Under the pieces are notes generated by a model. The model worked only from the letters and a program-made list of their open reading frames with translations, did not search any database and was not told where the DNA came from. This document shows positions 16,971 to 25,311 of a DNA stretch of 64,000 bases, piece by piece. This stretch comes from Labrys sp. KNU-23 (GTDB taxonomy: Bacteria; Pseudomonadota; Alphaproteobacteria; Rhizobiales; Labraceae): NCBI RefSeq assembly GCF_008330945.1, contig NZ_CP043488.1, positions 1,958,501-2,022,500 on the forward strand, given 5' to 3'. The translations under genes were made by a program, and so were the position numbers. Position 1 is the stretch's first letter; each line of letters opens with the position of its first letter.

Positions 16971-17706
16971 CAGGCAACTCCGGAATGGCCTTGCGGCGGG
17001 GAGCCTGCCGCGCGAGACCGTCGAAAAGGTCGAGCAGGCGCTCGCGCCAGGCATGAATGGTGTCCTCGGTGGCCAGGAGCGCGACAGGGCTGGTGCAGCG
17101 AGCCCACATGAACATGCCGAAGACGCAGTAATCGGCATAGTTGGGCTGCAAGCCTCCGAGGAAGGCCTGCGCACCGAGCAAATGGCGCAGGGGTGTGAGC
17201 GTGTGACGCAGCCGGTCGAGATGGACCTGCTGGTCCTGGACGACCTGCTCCAACGTCTTTCCGAACCGCTGTTCCCGGGTCGCACGGAAATAGTCCCGGT
17301 CCTTCTCGTCGAGGATAGCGTAGATGTCCAGCAGGATCAGGCGGGAGATCGCGGGGAGCAAGGCCATATCGGCCCAGCTATTGACGAAACGCGTCACCGC
17401 AGCCGCTTGCGGTGCGCCGAAGAGGGAAGGGCGGTCAGCAAAGCGCTCTTCGAGGTGGAGCGCGATGCGCCAGGAATCGGAGACGACATGGGCACCATCG
17501 ATGAGGACGGGCACCAGCCCCTGGCCCGAAAAGGCGATGGCCTCCTTGTCGGTGAAGCGCCACGGCCTGCGATCGGCCTGGAGACCTTTATGGGCTAGGG
17601 CCATACGGATCTTCCAGCAATGCGGGCTGAAGCGAAGCTGCGGGTCGGATCCGGCGAGTTCGTAGAGAATGAGTCTTGGCTCGTTCGAAAGTCTTGGCTC
17701 GTTCAT
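16963..17706 (-). CDS. Glutathione S-transferase family protein
   Basis: A 247-residue protein with a thioredoxin-like N-terminal domain (RLILYELAGSDPQLRFSPHCWKIRMALAHKGL) containing SPHCWK at the usual catalytic position, VPVLIDG and a DSWRIALHLEERF element for gamma-glutamyl binding, followed by an all-helical C-terminal domain. The chosen ATG at 17706 has GGGAGA before it. The N-terminus holds a small direct duplication (NEPRLSNEPRL) from an 18-bp tandem repeat. It precedes and overlaps the thioesterase. The adjoining catabolic genes suggest glutathione-dependent isomerisation or dehalogenation, but this is inference. Confidence 0.85.
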   Translation of the reverse strand: MNEPRLSNEPRLILYELAGSDPQLRFSPHCWKIRMALAHKGLQADRRPWRFTDKEAIAFSGQGLVPVLIDGAHVVSDSWRIALHLEERFADRPSLFGAPQAAAVTRFVNSWADMALLPAISRLILLDIYAILDEKDRDYFRATREQRFGKTLEQVVQDQQVHLDRLRHTLTPLRHLLGAQAFLGGLQPNYADYCVFGMFMWARCTSPVALLATEDTIHAWRERLLDLFDGLARQAPRRKAIPELPDA

Positions 17707-17786
17707 GCCATCTCCCATGCACAAGATTGCATCCGGCCGCTTCGGGAGCGAGCCGGATAGGCATCGGGGCGGAGAATCAGGATCGA

Positions 17787-18746
17787 TTACGCCTCATCGG
17801 CTATAACATGGGATGGTCCTGAATCGGTTCCGCGCATGCCCGGAATATGATCGACCGTAATGACCTCGCGGCAATGGGCTTCGAATGCATCGACGATGCG
17901 GGGACGACGCATATCCTTCAGGCAGGCCAGTCCCATCACCATCGGGGCAAGATTGCCTTCGAGCTCGACATAGGCGAGGGGGCGGCCATTCTCCGCCACC
18001 ATGTTCGCCGGCCGCACCGTCAGCATGGAAAAGCCGAGGCCCGCGCCGACATAGGACCGCAGGGTCGAGGGGCTGGCCGTTTCGGCGACGATCCGCGGGG
18101 TGATGCTGCGCTGCTCGAACATCGACAGGAAATATTGGCGGCTGAGCGGCAGGTCGAGCAGGATAAAGGGCTCGTCCGCCAGTTCCTCCAAGCGCACGCT
18201 TGCGCGGGTGGCAAAACGATGGTCGGCCGCCAGCAGCACATAGGAGGGCATCTCCGCCAAAGGCTGGAAGCTCATGTCCGGCGTCAGGTTGAGCTGATAG
18301 GTCAGCGCGATGTCGATCCGAGCCGAACGCAGGCCTTCCAGCAGTTCGGCCTCGCTTCCCTCCGTCACCACCATCTGGGCATCGGGATATTTGGCGATGA
18401 AGCCGCGCCAGAGCTCCGGCATGATCAGCGAGGAGAAAGTGCGGAAGGAACCGACATTGATCGGGCCCGATACGATGGAGCCGGCGGCATTGGCGACGTC
18501 GTAGAGCTCATAGGCGGCGCGCAGAGACTCCTTGGCCGCCCTGAGCAGGCGCTTGCCCGGCGTGGTCAGCGACAGGCCCTGGGCATGCTGGCGCACGAAG
18601 ATCTGCACGCCCAGTTCGCTTTCCAGATGGGAGATCGCCGCCGAGACCGAGGGCTGGGAGATGTTCACGAGCTCGGCTGCCCGGGTGACACTGCCGGTCT
18701 CGCCGGCGGCGACGAAATAGCTCAATTGCCGCAAGGTAAAACGCAT
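17787..18746 (-). CDS. LysR-type regulator of the oxygenase island
   Basis: A 319-residue LysR regulator. The N-terminal winged helix is intact (MRFTLRQLSYFVAAGETGSVTRAAELVNISQPSVSAAISHLE begins it; residues about 1-65). The effector domain runs from about 90 to 300 (INVGSFRTFSSLIMPELWRGF; FILLDLPLSRQYF; YVGAGLGFSML). GAGGAG precedes the start at 18746. This effector domain is clearly similar to the C-terminal domain of the flavin-reductase fusion at 28123-29283, sharing the ILLD-x-P-x-SR-x-YF pattern, which suggests a common ligand. It is the last regulator gene of the hpaB-ridA arm. Confidence 0.92.
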   Translation of the reverse strand: MRFTLRQLSYFVAAGETGSVTRAAELVNISQPSVSAAISHLESELGVQIFVRQHAQGLSLTTPGKRLLRAAKESLRAAYELYDVANAAGSIVSGPINVGSFRTFSSLIMPELWRGFIAKYPDAQMVVTEGSEAELLEGLRSARIDIALTYQLNLTPDMSFQPLAEMPSYVLLAADHRFATRASVRLEELADEPFILLDLPLSRQYFLSMFEQRSITPRIVAETASPSTLRSYVGAGLGFSMLTVRPANMVAENGRPLAYVELEGNLAPMVMGLACLKDMRRPRIVDAFEAHCREVITVDHIPGMRGTDSGPSHVIADEA

Positions 18747-18882
18747 GGGTTGCTCCTCACGCGGCCTGCAGCGGCATCGGCGCCTCACGCTGCAGGCCCT
18801 GAATCATTCGGTCCAACTGCCTGACAAAATCCCTGCTTGCGCGCCATCCGTCAAAGCGGCAACTGGCCGCTCGCGAGTGCGA

Positions 18883-20052
18883 TCACAGGCCGGCGGCAAG
18901 GCGATCGACCAACGCGGCAAGCATGGCATCGCAACGGCCAAGCTGATCGGCGCCGACATATTCGTCTGCCTTGTGGCCCTGCGCCATGAAGCCGGGCCCG
19001 CAGACTGCGGTCGCCAGGCCGAGTCTGTCCTGGAAGAGGCCGCCCTCCGTGCCGAAGGCCACCTTGAAGGCCGGGTCCCGGCTCTCGGTAATCAGGCGAA
19101 GCAGCGCCACCACCGGTGAATCGAGCGGCGTCTCCAACCCCGGATAGGCATTGACCTGGTCGATGGCGATGGCCGCTTCCGGAAAGGCAGGGCGCAGAGG
19201 GGCAATGATCGTTTCGGCGTCCTCCTTCAGACCGGCGATGATGGCCTGGGGATCATCGCCGACGACGTTGCGGATCTCGAATTCGACCTCGCAGCATTCC
19301 GGCACGATATTGAGGGCCTGGCCTCCGCTCATGCGCCCGGCATGGAGAGTGGTGTAGGGGATCTCGTACTGCTCGTCGCGCCTGCCGGTCTCGGCGAGGA
19401 GACGCTGGCGCTCGCGCAGCCTGCCGAGGAAATCCGCGCCCAGATGCAGGGCGTTGAGGGCGGTTGGCGCCAGGGCCGAATGGCCCGCGCGGCCGGTGCA
19501 GCAGGCCCGCAAGGCCACCTTGCCCTTGTGCCCGGTGGCAATGCGCATGCCTGTCGGCTCGCCGACGATGCACAAGGCAGGGCGGATCGGATGGCTCGAC
19601 AGCCTGTCGATCAGGCTGCGCACGCCGACACAGCCGATCTCCTCGTCATAGGAAAAGGCAAGATGAAGCGGCGTCTTCAGCTCGTACCTGGCCGCCTGCA
19701 GGGCAGCAGCGAGGGCGGCTGCGACGAAGCCCTTCATGTCGGCGCTGCCACGCCCGTAGTAGCGGCCATTTTGTTCGTGCAGCCTGAAAGGGTCCGTGCT
19801 CCAGGCCTGGCCTTCGACCGGAACCACGTCGGTATGGCCGGAGAGGACGACCCCGCCGTCGATAGCGGGCCCGACGGTCGCGAACAGATTGGCCCGGGTG
19901 CCATCCGGGCTCTCGACGAGATCCCAGCCGATGCCGGCGCCATCGAGCAGGCCGGTGACATAGCCGATCAACTCGCGGTTCGATTGCCGGCTGAGGGTCG
20001 CAAAACCGATCAGGCGCGCGAGAATATCCAGGGTCGTCGGTTCGCTTGCCAT
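18883..20052 (-). CDS. Acetylornithine deacetylase-like M20 peptidase/deacylase
   Basis: A 389-residue M20A metallohydrolase of ArgE length and layout. Metal ligands and catalysis: GHTDVVP (His73, Asp75), SADMKGF (Asp105), SYDEEIG (Glu137/138), GEPTGMRIATGHKG (about 182-195). Known relatives remove acyl groups from N-acyl-amino acids such as N-acetylornithine. The context (oxygenase, RidA, DUF1028 protein, dedicated transporter) favours a catabolic deacylase over arginine synthesis. An upstream in-frame ATG at 20193 is rejected because the extension is translated repeat DNA. The gap to the DUF1028 gene contains dispersed repeat copy 2. Confidence 0.85.
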   Translation of the reverse strand: MASEPTTLDILARLIGFATLSRQSNRELIGYVTGLLDGAGIGWDLVESPDGTRANLFATVGPAIDGGVVLSGHTDVVPVEGQAWSTDPFRLHEQNGRYYGRGSADMKGFVAAALAAALQAARYELKTPLHLAFSYDEEIGCVGVRSLIDRLSSHPIRPALCIVGEPTGMRIATGHKGKVALRACCTGRAGHSALAPTALNALHLGADFLGRLRERQRLLAETGRRDEQYEIPYTTLHAGRMSGGQALNIVPECCEVEFEIRNVVGDDPQAIIAGLKEDAETIIAPLRPAFPEAAIAIDQVNAYPGLETPLDSPVVALLRLITESRDPAFKVAFGTEGGLFQDRLGLATAVCGPGFMAQGHKADEYVGADQLGRCDAMLAALVDRLAAGL

Positions 20053-20101
20053 GCTGTCATCGCCAAATGAAGGGGCTCGGTCCGCAGGACCGAGCCCGCT
20101 G

Positions 20102-20207
20102 AAGCAAAGCGCGTTTTGGCTCGAACGCCCATTTGCTCCAGCTTCGTGTTTCAACACGTCTTTGCGATTCATGGTGAGACGGTAAAACCGCAAAACGCTT
20201 TGTTGTC
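20102..20207 (-). repeat. Dispersed intergenic repeat, family A, copy 2
   Basis: Read on the minus strand it begins GCGTTTTGCGG, carries GAATCGCAAAGACGTGTTG and ends CGCGCTTTGCTTC, parallel to the copies at 16437 and 51372. It separates the DUF1028 and deacylase genes. Confidence 0.65.
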
Positions 20208-20215
20208 ATAGCCCG

Positions 20216-20893
20216 TCAGAGATCGCCCGGTACGCCATAGCTTGGTGCCTTGCTCGGGTCGATGGCCCGCGAGACATAGGCTTCCATCTCACCCTTCCAG
20301 CGCTGCCAGAGCTGGTCGAGGTCCTCGATCGGATCGCCCTCGCTCCAGTCGACCCTGAGATCGGCGACGGGCCAGGCGACATCCCGCACCAGCAGCATGC
20401 CGATGGAATGGACGGGGCCTTCCTCACCCCCCGCCTTCACGGCGGCCCGCATCGCGCCGATCAGGCGATCACCGAGCGATTGCTCCGACGCTGCCTCGAA
20501 GGCCGCGACCATGGCGACCGGCACCTCCGGCGACGACAGCAAGTTGCCGGCCGCGACCACGCCGGCGCCCTCGACCACCCGATGGGTGCCGAGCGTCCGG
20601 CTGCCGGAGAAGGAGGCGGTGCGGCCCGCATTGTCGACCAGAGCGAGCTGGCGGAATTCGAGATGCGGTGCCTCGGCCTTGAGCCGTGCAAGGGCTTCCG
20701 GAGCTGACAGTCCCCCGGCCATCAGATCGAGGCCCTTCGGCCCAAGCCGGGGATCGGTGATGTTTTGTGTCGCGACGACGCCGACACCGGCCCGTGCATG
20801 GGCGCAGCGGGCGGCGACACAGGGCGAGGAAGAGGACACGGCGATGCCGAACATGCCGGTCCGGGCGCAGCGCCCCGAGATCGAGAAGGTCAT
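20216..20893 (-). CDS. DUF1028 protein (Ntn-hydrolase-like fold)
   Basis: A 225-residue protein starting MTFSISGRCARTGMFGIAVSSSSPCVAARC, the family signature, followed by GVGVVATQNITDPRLGPKGLDLM. DUF1028 members have an Ntn-hydrolase-like fold and often lie with RidA and amino-acid-type catabolic genes, but their reaction is unproven. The family opening residues would have to be processed for N-terminal nucleophile chemistry; Ser4 or Ser6 are candidates only by position. It follows ridA by 10 bp and is therefore in the same transcript. Confidence 0.85.
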   Translation of the reverse strand: MTFSISGRCARTGMFGIAVSSSSPCVAARCAHARAGVGVVATQNITDPRLGPKGLDLMAGGLSAPEALARLKAEAPHLEFRQLALVDNAGRTASFSGSRTLGTHRVVEGAGVVAAGNLLSSPEVPVAMVAAFEAASEQSLGDRLIGAMRAAVKAGGEEGPVHSIGMLLVRDVAWPVADLRVDWSEGDPIEDLDQLWQRWKGEMEAYVSRAIDPSKAPSYGVPGDL

Positions 20894-20903
20894 CGGCTTT
20901 CCC

Positions 20904-21323
20904 TCAGGCCGCGTCGGGGATGACGGCCGTCACCTCGATCTCGACCACCCATTCGGGCCGCGCCAGGGCAGGCACCACCAGGCCGGTGGAGCAGGGATGG
21001 ACGCCCTTGAACCACTCGCCCATCTCCAGATAAACCGCCTCGCGATAGCGAATATCGGTCAGATACACCACGATACGGCAGATATGGGCCATTTCGCTGC
21101 CGGCTTCCTCCAGCAGCATCTTGATGTTTTCCATGGATTTGCGGGCCTGGGCCCGGGGATCGCCGACATGCAGGCTCTCGCGGGTATCGAGGTCCTGGGA
21201 GACCTGGCCGCGCAGGAACACCATGGTGCCGCGGGCGACCACGCCCTGGCTGAGATCGGTGTTGAGCTTCTGCTCGGGATAGGTGTCCTTGGTGTTGAAG
21301 GGGCGAAGACGCTTGTGGATCAT
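20904..21323 (-). CDS. RidA/YjgF family enamine/imine deaminase
   Basis: A 139-residue RidA-family protein. Recognisable parts are VVARGTMVFLRGQVSQD (about 29-45), ARKSMENIKMLLEEAGSEMAHICRIVVYLTDI and the C-terminal RPEWVVEIEVTAVIPDA, where archetypal RidA carries the R-x-x-VAxLP-xx-VExE pattern. Arg122 (ARPEW) would anchor a carboxylate. Archetypal members hydrolyse reactive enamine/imine intermediates; other branches act in catabolic pathways such as 2-aminomuconate deamination. It lies 23 bp after the oxygenase gene, so deamination of an oxygenase-derived product is likely. Confidence 0.88.
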   Translation of the reverse strand: MIHKRLRPFNTKDTYPEQKLNTDLSQGVVARGTMVFLRGQVSQDLDTRESLHVGDPRAQARKSMENIKMLLEEAGSEMAHICRIVVYLTDIRYREAVYLEMGEWFKGVHPCSTGLVVPALARPEWVVEIEVTAVIPDAA

Positions 21324-21346
21324 GATTGGGTACTCCGGATGCCGAA

Positions 21347-22801
21347 TTAGCGCTGGGCGGCGAGGATGCGGTCCGACAGACCGGCGGATTTCTTGGTGAA
21401 GCGCAGGGCGTCGTTCCAGTCGAAATTGCGGTAGACGGCACCGAGATGGGCGAAGGGCGGCGACTGGGCGAAGAGCTGGAAGGTGAGCCGGTGGCCGGCA
21501 TAGTCGGAATTGAGCAGGTCGCGGGCGAAGGCCAGCAACTTGCGCCGGTCGTTGCTGTCCCAGTTCTCGTTGAGCGTGTAGTACTTCTTCAGCCAGACTC
21601 CGGCTTCCTCGTCGGCGAAACTGGCGGCGTCGGGGGTGACGCAGATCTGGCCGCCGCAGAGCTCGCGGGCAATGTGCATCATGTGGTGGAGCTGCGAGCA
21701 GGCATGCACGCGCCCGGTCATCAAGAGGGACTGGTTCGGCATCATCAGGCCGCCCGGGCTCTTTTCGGCATTGGTGATCGCGGCGGTCAGATGCGCGTTG
21801 ATGCCCTCGCGGTAGCAGGCGAGCGTCGCCAGCTTTTCCTGGACTGCCTGCTGGTTTTCCAGGCCCGTCTGGCGCACGTTCCACAGGGCCGCGCCGATCA
21901 GCATGTCGGCGAGCTTGAGGTTGCGCTGCACGAAGGCGAAGGCCGAATAGCGATGCAGCGTGGCGCGGATGAAGGCAGCCGCCTTGGTGTGCTGGTAGAA
22001 CAGCACGTTCTCCCAGGGGATCAGCACATCGTCATAGATGACCAGGCAGTCGACCTCGTCGAAGCGATTGGCGAGCGGATAGTCCTCGGCCGGGGCGCGG
22101 CCGGCAAAGCCGGTGCGGGCGATGAAGCGCAGGTTCGGCGAGGAGAAGTCGCACACGAAGCCGACGGCATAGTCGGACAGCTCCGAATTGCCCCAATTGG
22201 CGATGGTCGGCTTGGTGAAGGCCTGGTTGGCATAGGCCGCGGCGGTCTCGTATTTGGCCCCGCGCACCACGATGCCGGCATCGGTCTCCTTGACCACATG
22301 CAGGAGCATGTCCGGATCCTGGTCCTGCGGCCGCTTGGAACGGTCGCCCTTGGGATCGGTATTGGCCGAGACGTGGAAGGGGTCCCGGTCGACGACGCGC
22401 TGGATATGGTTGCGGATATTGACGGAGAAGCGCGGGTCGACCTCGTTCAGGATGTCCTGGCCGTCATAGAGCGACCACATCTCGCCGGCCGTCTCGTCGC
22501 CGACGCGGGTGACGACGCCGCCGACATCCTCCAGGATGGTATCGGTGGCCAGGCGCTTGGCGTGCCAGTCGTTCTGGCTGTGGGGCAGCTTGAGGCCGAC
22601 GGAATAGCGCTCGCCATTTTCCTCATAGCTGAGGATGTCGCGAGTGGCGTCCTCATGCGCGAGGTCGTAGATGCGCGCGCGGATGTCGACCAGCGGCTTG
22701 AATTGGGGGTGGACGGTGACGTCCTTGACGCGCTCGCCATTGATCCAGATGCGCCGGCCGTCCCGGATCGAATCCCTGTATTGCTGCCCCGTTCTGAGCA
22801 T
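21347..22801 (-). CDS. HpaB-type FADH2-dependent monooxygenase (oxygenase component)
   Basis: A 484-residue protein of the 4-hydroxyphenylacetate 3-hydroxylase large-component family (acyl-CoA dehydrogenase fold). Family landmarks: MLRTGQQYRDSIRDGRRIWINGERV at the start, the FAD-site block around DYAVGFVCDFSSPNLRFIARTG, FDEVDCLVIYDDVLIPWENVLFY, and the helical C-terminal part around HMMHIARELCGGQI. The start at 22801 has GGAAAG before it. The enzyme needs FADH2 from a separate reductase; the only candidate nearby is the unusual fusion protein at 28123-29283. Relatives hydroxylate phenols, chlorophenols, pyrrole-2-carboxylate and indoles, so the substrate remains open. Confidence 0.9.
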   Translation of the reverse strand: MLRTGQQYRDSIRDGRRIWINGERVKDVTVHPQFKPLVDIRARIYDLAHEDATRDILSYEENGERYSVGLKLPHSQNDWHAKRLATDTILEDVGGVVTRVGDETAGEMWSLYDGQDILNEVDPRFSVNIRNHIQRVVDRDPFHVSANTDPKGDRSKRPQDQDPDMLLHVVKETDAGIVVRGAKYETAAAYANQAFTKPTIANWGNSELSDYAVGFVCDFSSPNLRFIARTGFAGRAPAEDYPLANRFDEVDCLVIYDDVLIPWENVLFYQHTKAAAFIRATLHRYSAFAFVQRNLKLADMLIGAALWNVRQTGLENQQAVQEKLATLACYREGINAHLTAAITNAEKSPGGLMMPNQSLLMTGRVHACSQLHHMMHIARELCGGQICVTPDAASFADEEAGVWLKKYYTLNENWDSNDRRKLLAFARDLLNSDYAGHRLTFQLFAQSPPFAHLGAVYRNFDWNDALRFTKKSAGLSDRILAAQR

Positions 22802-22823
22802 CGTCTTTCCTTCGAAGTTTTCA

Positions 22824-22843
22824 GCGACATGAAGGCATGTCGC
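22824..22843. promoter_or_regulatory. Hairpin in the leader of the hpaB-type gene
   Basis: GCGACATG-AAGG-CATGTCGC, a perfect 8-bp stem 23 bp before the oxygenase start. The same arms, with loop CCTG, occur at 50094-50113. In the transcript it would lie between the binding-protein gene and the oxygenase gene, where a hairpin can stabilise or separate mRNA segments. Confidence 0.5.
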
Positions 22844-23001
22844 CAGGTGTGCGGCGGGTGAGGCCCGCTTTGCGTGTGCGCTAGATCTTGGGCGCCCGGT
22901 TGAAGGCGCAGACCGTCGATCAGGGCAGGCAGGGCTTGCCCCGTGATGCGGCAGGTTGGTGGTGCCGGCCGTCGCGGCCGACACCGGTGAGCGGTAGCCG
23001 G

Positions 23002-24135
23002 TCAGTTCGCCTTGGTGGTCCAGGCGCCGTCCTTGACGACCTTGATCTCGATCTCGACCGGGATCTGGGTCTGGCCGTGATCGTCGAACGAGGTGGTGCC
23101 GAGCACGCCGTCATGCTTGATCGAGCGGATGGCCTGGGCGAGCTTGGCCTTGTCCTCGATGCCGTTGTCGGCGATCACCTTCAGGAGGATCTGCGTCGCC
23201 TCATAGGCATATTTGGTGTAGGGGCTGGGCGCCTCGGCATAGTTCTGGGCCTTGTAGTCGGCCTCCATCTTGGTCAAAGCCGGGTTCGACTGGGAAGCCG
23301 GATAGCTGACCATGGTGCCTTCGGCGGCCTTGCCCGCGACCGAGATGAATTCCGGATCGTAGAAACCGGAAATGCCGATCATCGGCATGGTCAGGCCGAG
23401 CTCGGCCATCTGCTTGCGCAGGATGCCGGCCTCGGTGATGACGCCGCCGAAATAGATCGCGTCGGGCGCCTCGCCCTTGATGCGAGTGAGGATGGTGCGA
23501 AAATCGGTGGTGCCCACGGGAAGCAAGTCGGTGGAGGAGGTCTGCCCGCCGGCCTCGCCGAAGAACTTCTTGAAGAAGTCGGCATTGGAGACGCCATAGT
23601 CGGAGGTGTCGGCGACGATGGCGACCTTCTTGGCACCCAGCGTCTTGAAGGCCCAGCCGGCCAGAGGCTGGTTTTCGGCCACCAGGGTCGGGGTAACGCG
23701 GGTGATCTCGGGCAGGTTCTGCTCGGTGATCTTCGGGCCGATGGCGCCCCAGACGATCATCGGCATCTCGAAGCGATGGAAGACCGGAATGGTGGCGAGC
23801 GCCACCGGGCTGTTCCAATGGCCCGTCGCCGCCACCACGGCTGAATCGTTAGCCAGCTTCATGGCTGCGGAGACGCCGGTCTGCGGGTCGGAGGCGTCAT
23901 CGAGCGCCACGCCTTCGATCGTATAGGGATAATTGCCCTCATTGGCCTGCTTGATGGCGAGCAGGAAGCCGTTGCGGGCCCCCAGGCCCTGGGGGGCGTT
24001 GCCGCCGCTGAGCGGGCCGAGGAAGCCGAGCTTGATGGTGTCCTTGGCGAAGGCCAGCGTTGGCAGCGAGGCCATGGCGGTTGCCAGCAGCACACTGCCG
24101 AGGAGGCGGCGCCGGCGTGCGTTGAAGATGGTCAT
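23002..24135 (-). CDS. Branched-chain-amino-acid-type ABC substrate-binding protein
   Basis: A 377-residue periplasmic binding protein of the LivJ/LivK type (Peripla_BP_6). The signal peptide ends LPTLAFA before KDTIKLGFLGPLSGGNAPQG; VALDDASDPQTGVSAAMKL and the ADTSDYGVSNADFFKKFF segment are typical. Family members bind amino acids, amides, aromatic acids or heterocycles. It is divergent from livHMGF-type genes across 255 bp and lies upstream of the oxygenase gene, so it probably captures the island's substrate. Confidence 0.92.
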   Translation of the reverse strand: MTIFNARRRRLLGSVLLATAMASLPTLAFAKDTIKLGFLGPLSGGNAPQGLGARNGFLLAIKQANEGNYPYTIEGVALDDASDPQTGVSAAMKLANDSAVVAATGHWNSPVALATIPVFHRFEMPMIVWGAIGPKITEQNLPEITRVTPTLVAENQPLAGWAFKTLGAKKVAIVADTSDYGVSNADFFKKFFGEAGGQTSSTDLLPVGTTDFRTILTRIKGEAPDAIYFGGVITEAGILRKQMAELGLTMPMIGISGFYDPEFISVAGKAAEGTMVSYPASQSNPALTKMEADYKAQNYAEAPSPYTKYAYEATQILLKVIADNGIEDKAKLAQAIRSIKHDGVLGTTSFDDHGQTQIPVEIEIKVVKDGAWTTKAN

Positions 24136-24390
24136 ATCTATTCCCTTGCTCGATGGTGCGCCGGACCACGGGTGGGATGCCTGGACTTGTCTTCTTGTTT
24201 GAGAGTCCGTGGCCGGTCGGCTTTGTCCGAGGACGAGGGCAAGGGTGCGAAGTTTTTACAAAAGCGAGAAGTCGCAATTTTTGAAGCACTGCCTCAGAAA
24301 TGCCTAAGCAGCGCCGGCTTTCATCGCTGCCCCGCCTATGCCTAGAAAAGAAGACCGGACACTCGGCAAACGAGGCGGGAGGGGAATTCT
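24136..24390. other. Divergent promoter region of the oxygenase island
   Basis: The 255 bp between the two arms should hold both promoters and a LysR site. An A/T-rich patch lies near 24250-24285. No dyad is convincing enough to name as the operator. Confidence 0.4.
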
Positions 24391-25308
24391 ATGGATGCGC
24401 TGCTCGCGCAATATCTGCTCAACTGGCTGGTGCTGGCCAGCATCTATGCCTTGGTGGCCTTGGGGTTCAGCCTGCTGTTCGGCGTGCTCAATGTCATCCA
24501 TTTCTCGCATGGCGACGTCTCGATCACGGCGCCCTTCGTCGCCCTGGCGATGATCCAGATCCTGACCGGCGGCATGCTCGGCTTCGATACCGTGCCGGCC
24601 GCCCTGATCGCCTGCCTGATCGCGATCGCCTTTGTCGGCCTGCTCGGCGTGCTGCTCGACTGGCTGGTGATCCGCCGCTTCCGCAACGCCCCGGCCATGA
24701 TGGCCCTGGTCGCCACGGTGGCGCTCGGCACCGTGGTACGCGAGCTGATCCGCAGCTTCTATCCTCAGGGCAGCAATCCCAAACCCTTCCCGGCCCTGGT
24801 GACGGGCGAGGTCTCCCTGTTCGGCCTGACCATACCGGCCTTCAGCCTCACCGTGATCGTGCTCTGCATCGCCATGGTGGCGGCCCTGTTTGCCCTGATG
24901 CGGCATACGCCGCTCGGCATGCGCATCCGGGCCGTCGCCGAAGACCGCAACACGGCGCGGCTGATGGCGATCAATCCCAGCCGGATGTTCGCAGCCACCT
25001 TCCTGCTCGCCTCGGCGGTCGGTGCCATCGGCGGCCTGTTCTATGCCAGCCATGCCGGCGTGGTACGCTTCGATTTCGGCATCCAGCTCGGCCTGATCGG
25101 CTTTTCGGCCGCAGTGATCGGGGGCCTCGGCTCGATGCAGGGCGCCATCCTCGGCAGCCTGCTGATCGCCGGCATCGAGATGCTGGCCCAGGCGCTGCTG
25201 GCGGATGGAGCCTCCTATCGCCTGGTGTGCATCTTCGTCCTGGTGATCTGCGTGCTGGTCTTCAAACCCTCGGGCCTGCTCGGCAAGCCTGTCTTCGAGA
25301 AGGTGTGA
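24391..25308 (+). CDS. Branched-chain-type ABC transporter permease (LivH-like)
   Basis: A 305-residue inner-membrane permease with about eight hydrophobic segments. The opening LLNWLVLASIYALVALGFSLLFGVLNVIHFSHGD is the family signature, and GLGSMQGAILGSLLIAGIEML near the C-terminus is the EAA-like coupling region. GGAGGGG precedes the start. It is followed after 3 bp by the LivM-like gene. Together with LivM it forms the channel for the compound delivered by the divergent binding protein. Confidence 0.93.
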   Translation: MDALLAQYLLNWLVLASIYALVALGFSLLFGVLNVIHFSHGDVSITAPFVALAMIQILTGGMLGFDTVPAALIACLIAIAFVGLLGVLLDWLVIRRFRNAPAMMALVATVALGTVVRELIRSFYPQGSNPKPFPALVTGEVSLFGLTIPAFSLTVIVLCIAMVAALFALMRHTPLGMRIRAVAEDRNTARLMAINPSRMFAATFLLASAVGAIGGLFYASHAGVVRFDFGIQLGLIGFSAAVIGGLGSMQGAILGSLLIAGIEMLAQALLADGASYRLVCIFVLVICVLVFKPSGLLGKPVFEKV

Positions 25309-25311
25309 GCC

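Noticed and set aside
18883..20052. Biosynthetic argE
   Set aside because: Length and motifs fit, but no other arginine gene is present and the gene lies inside a catabolic transcript.
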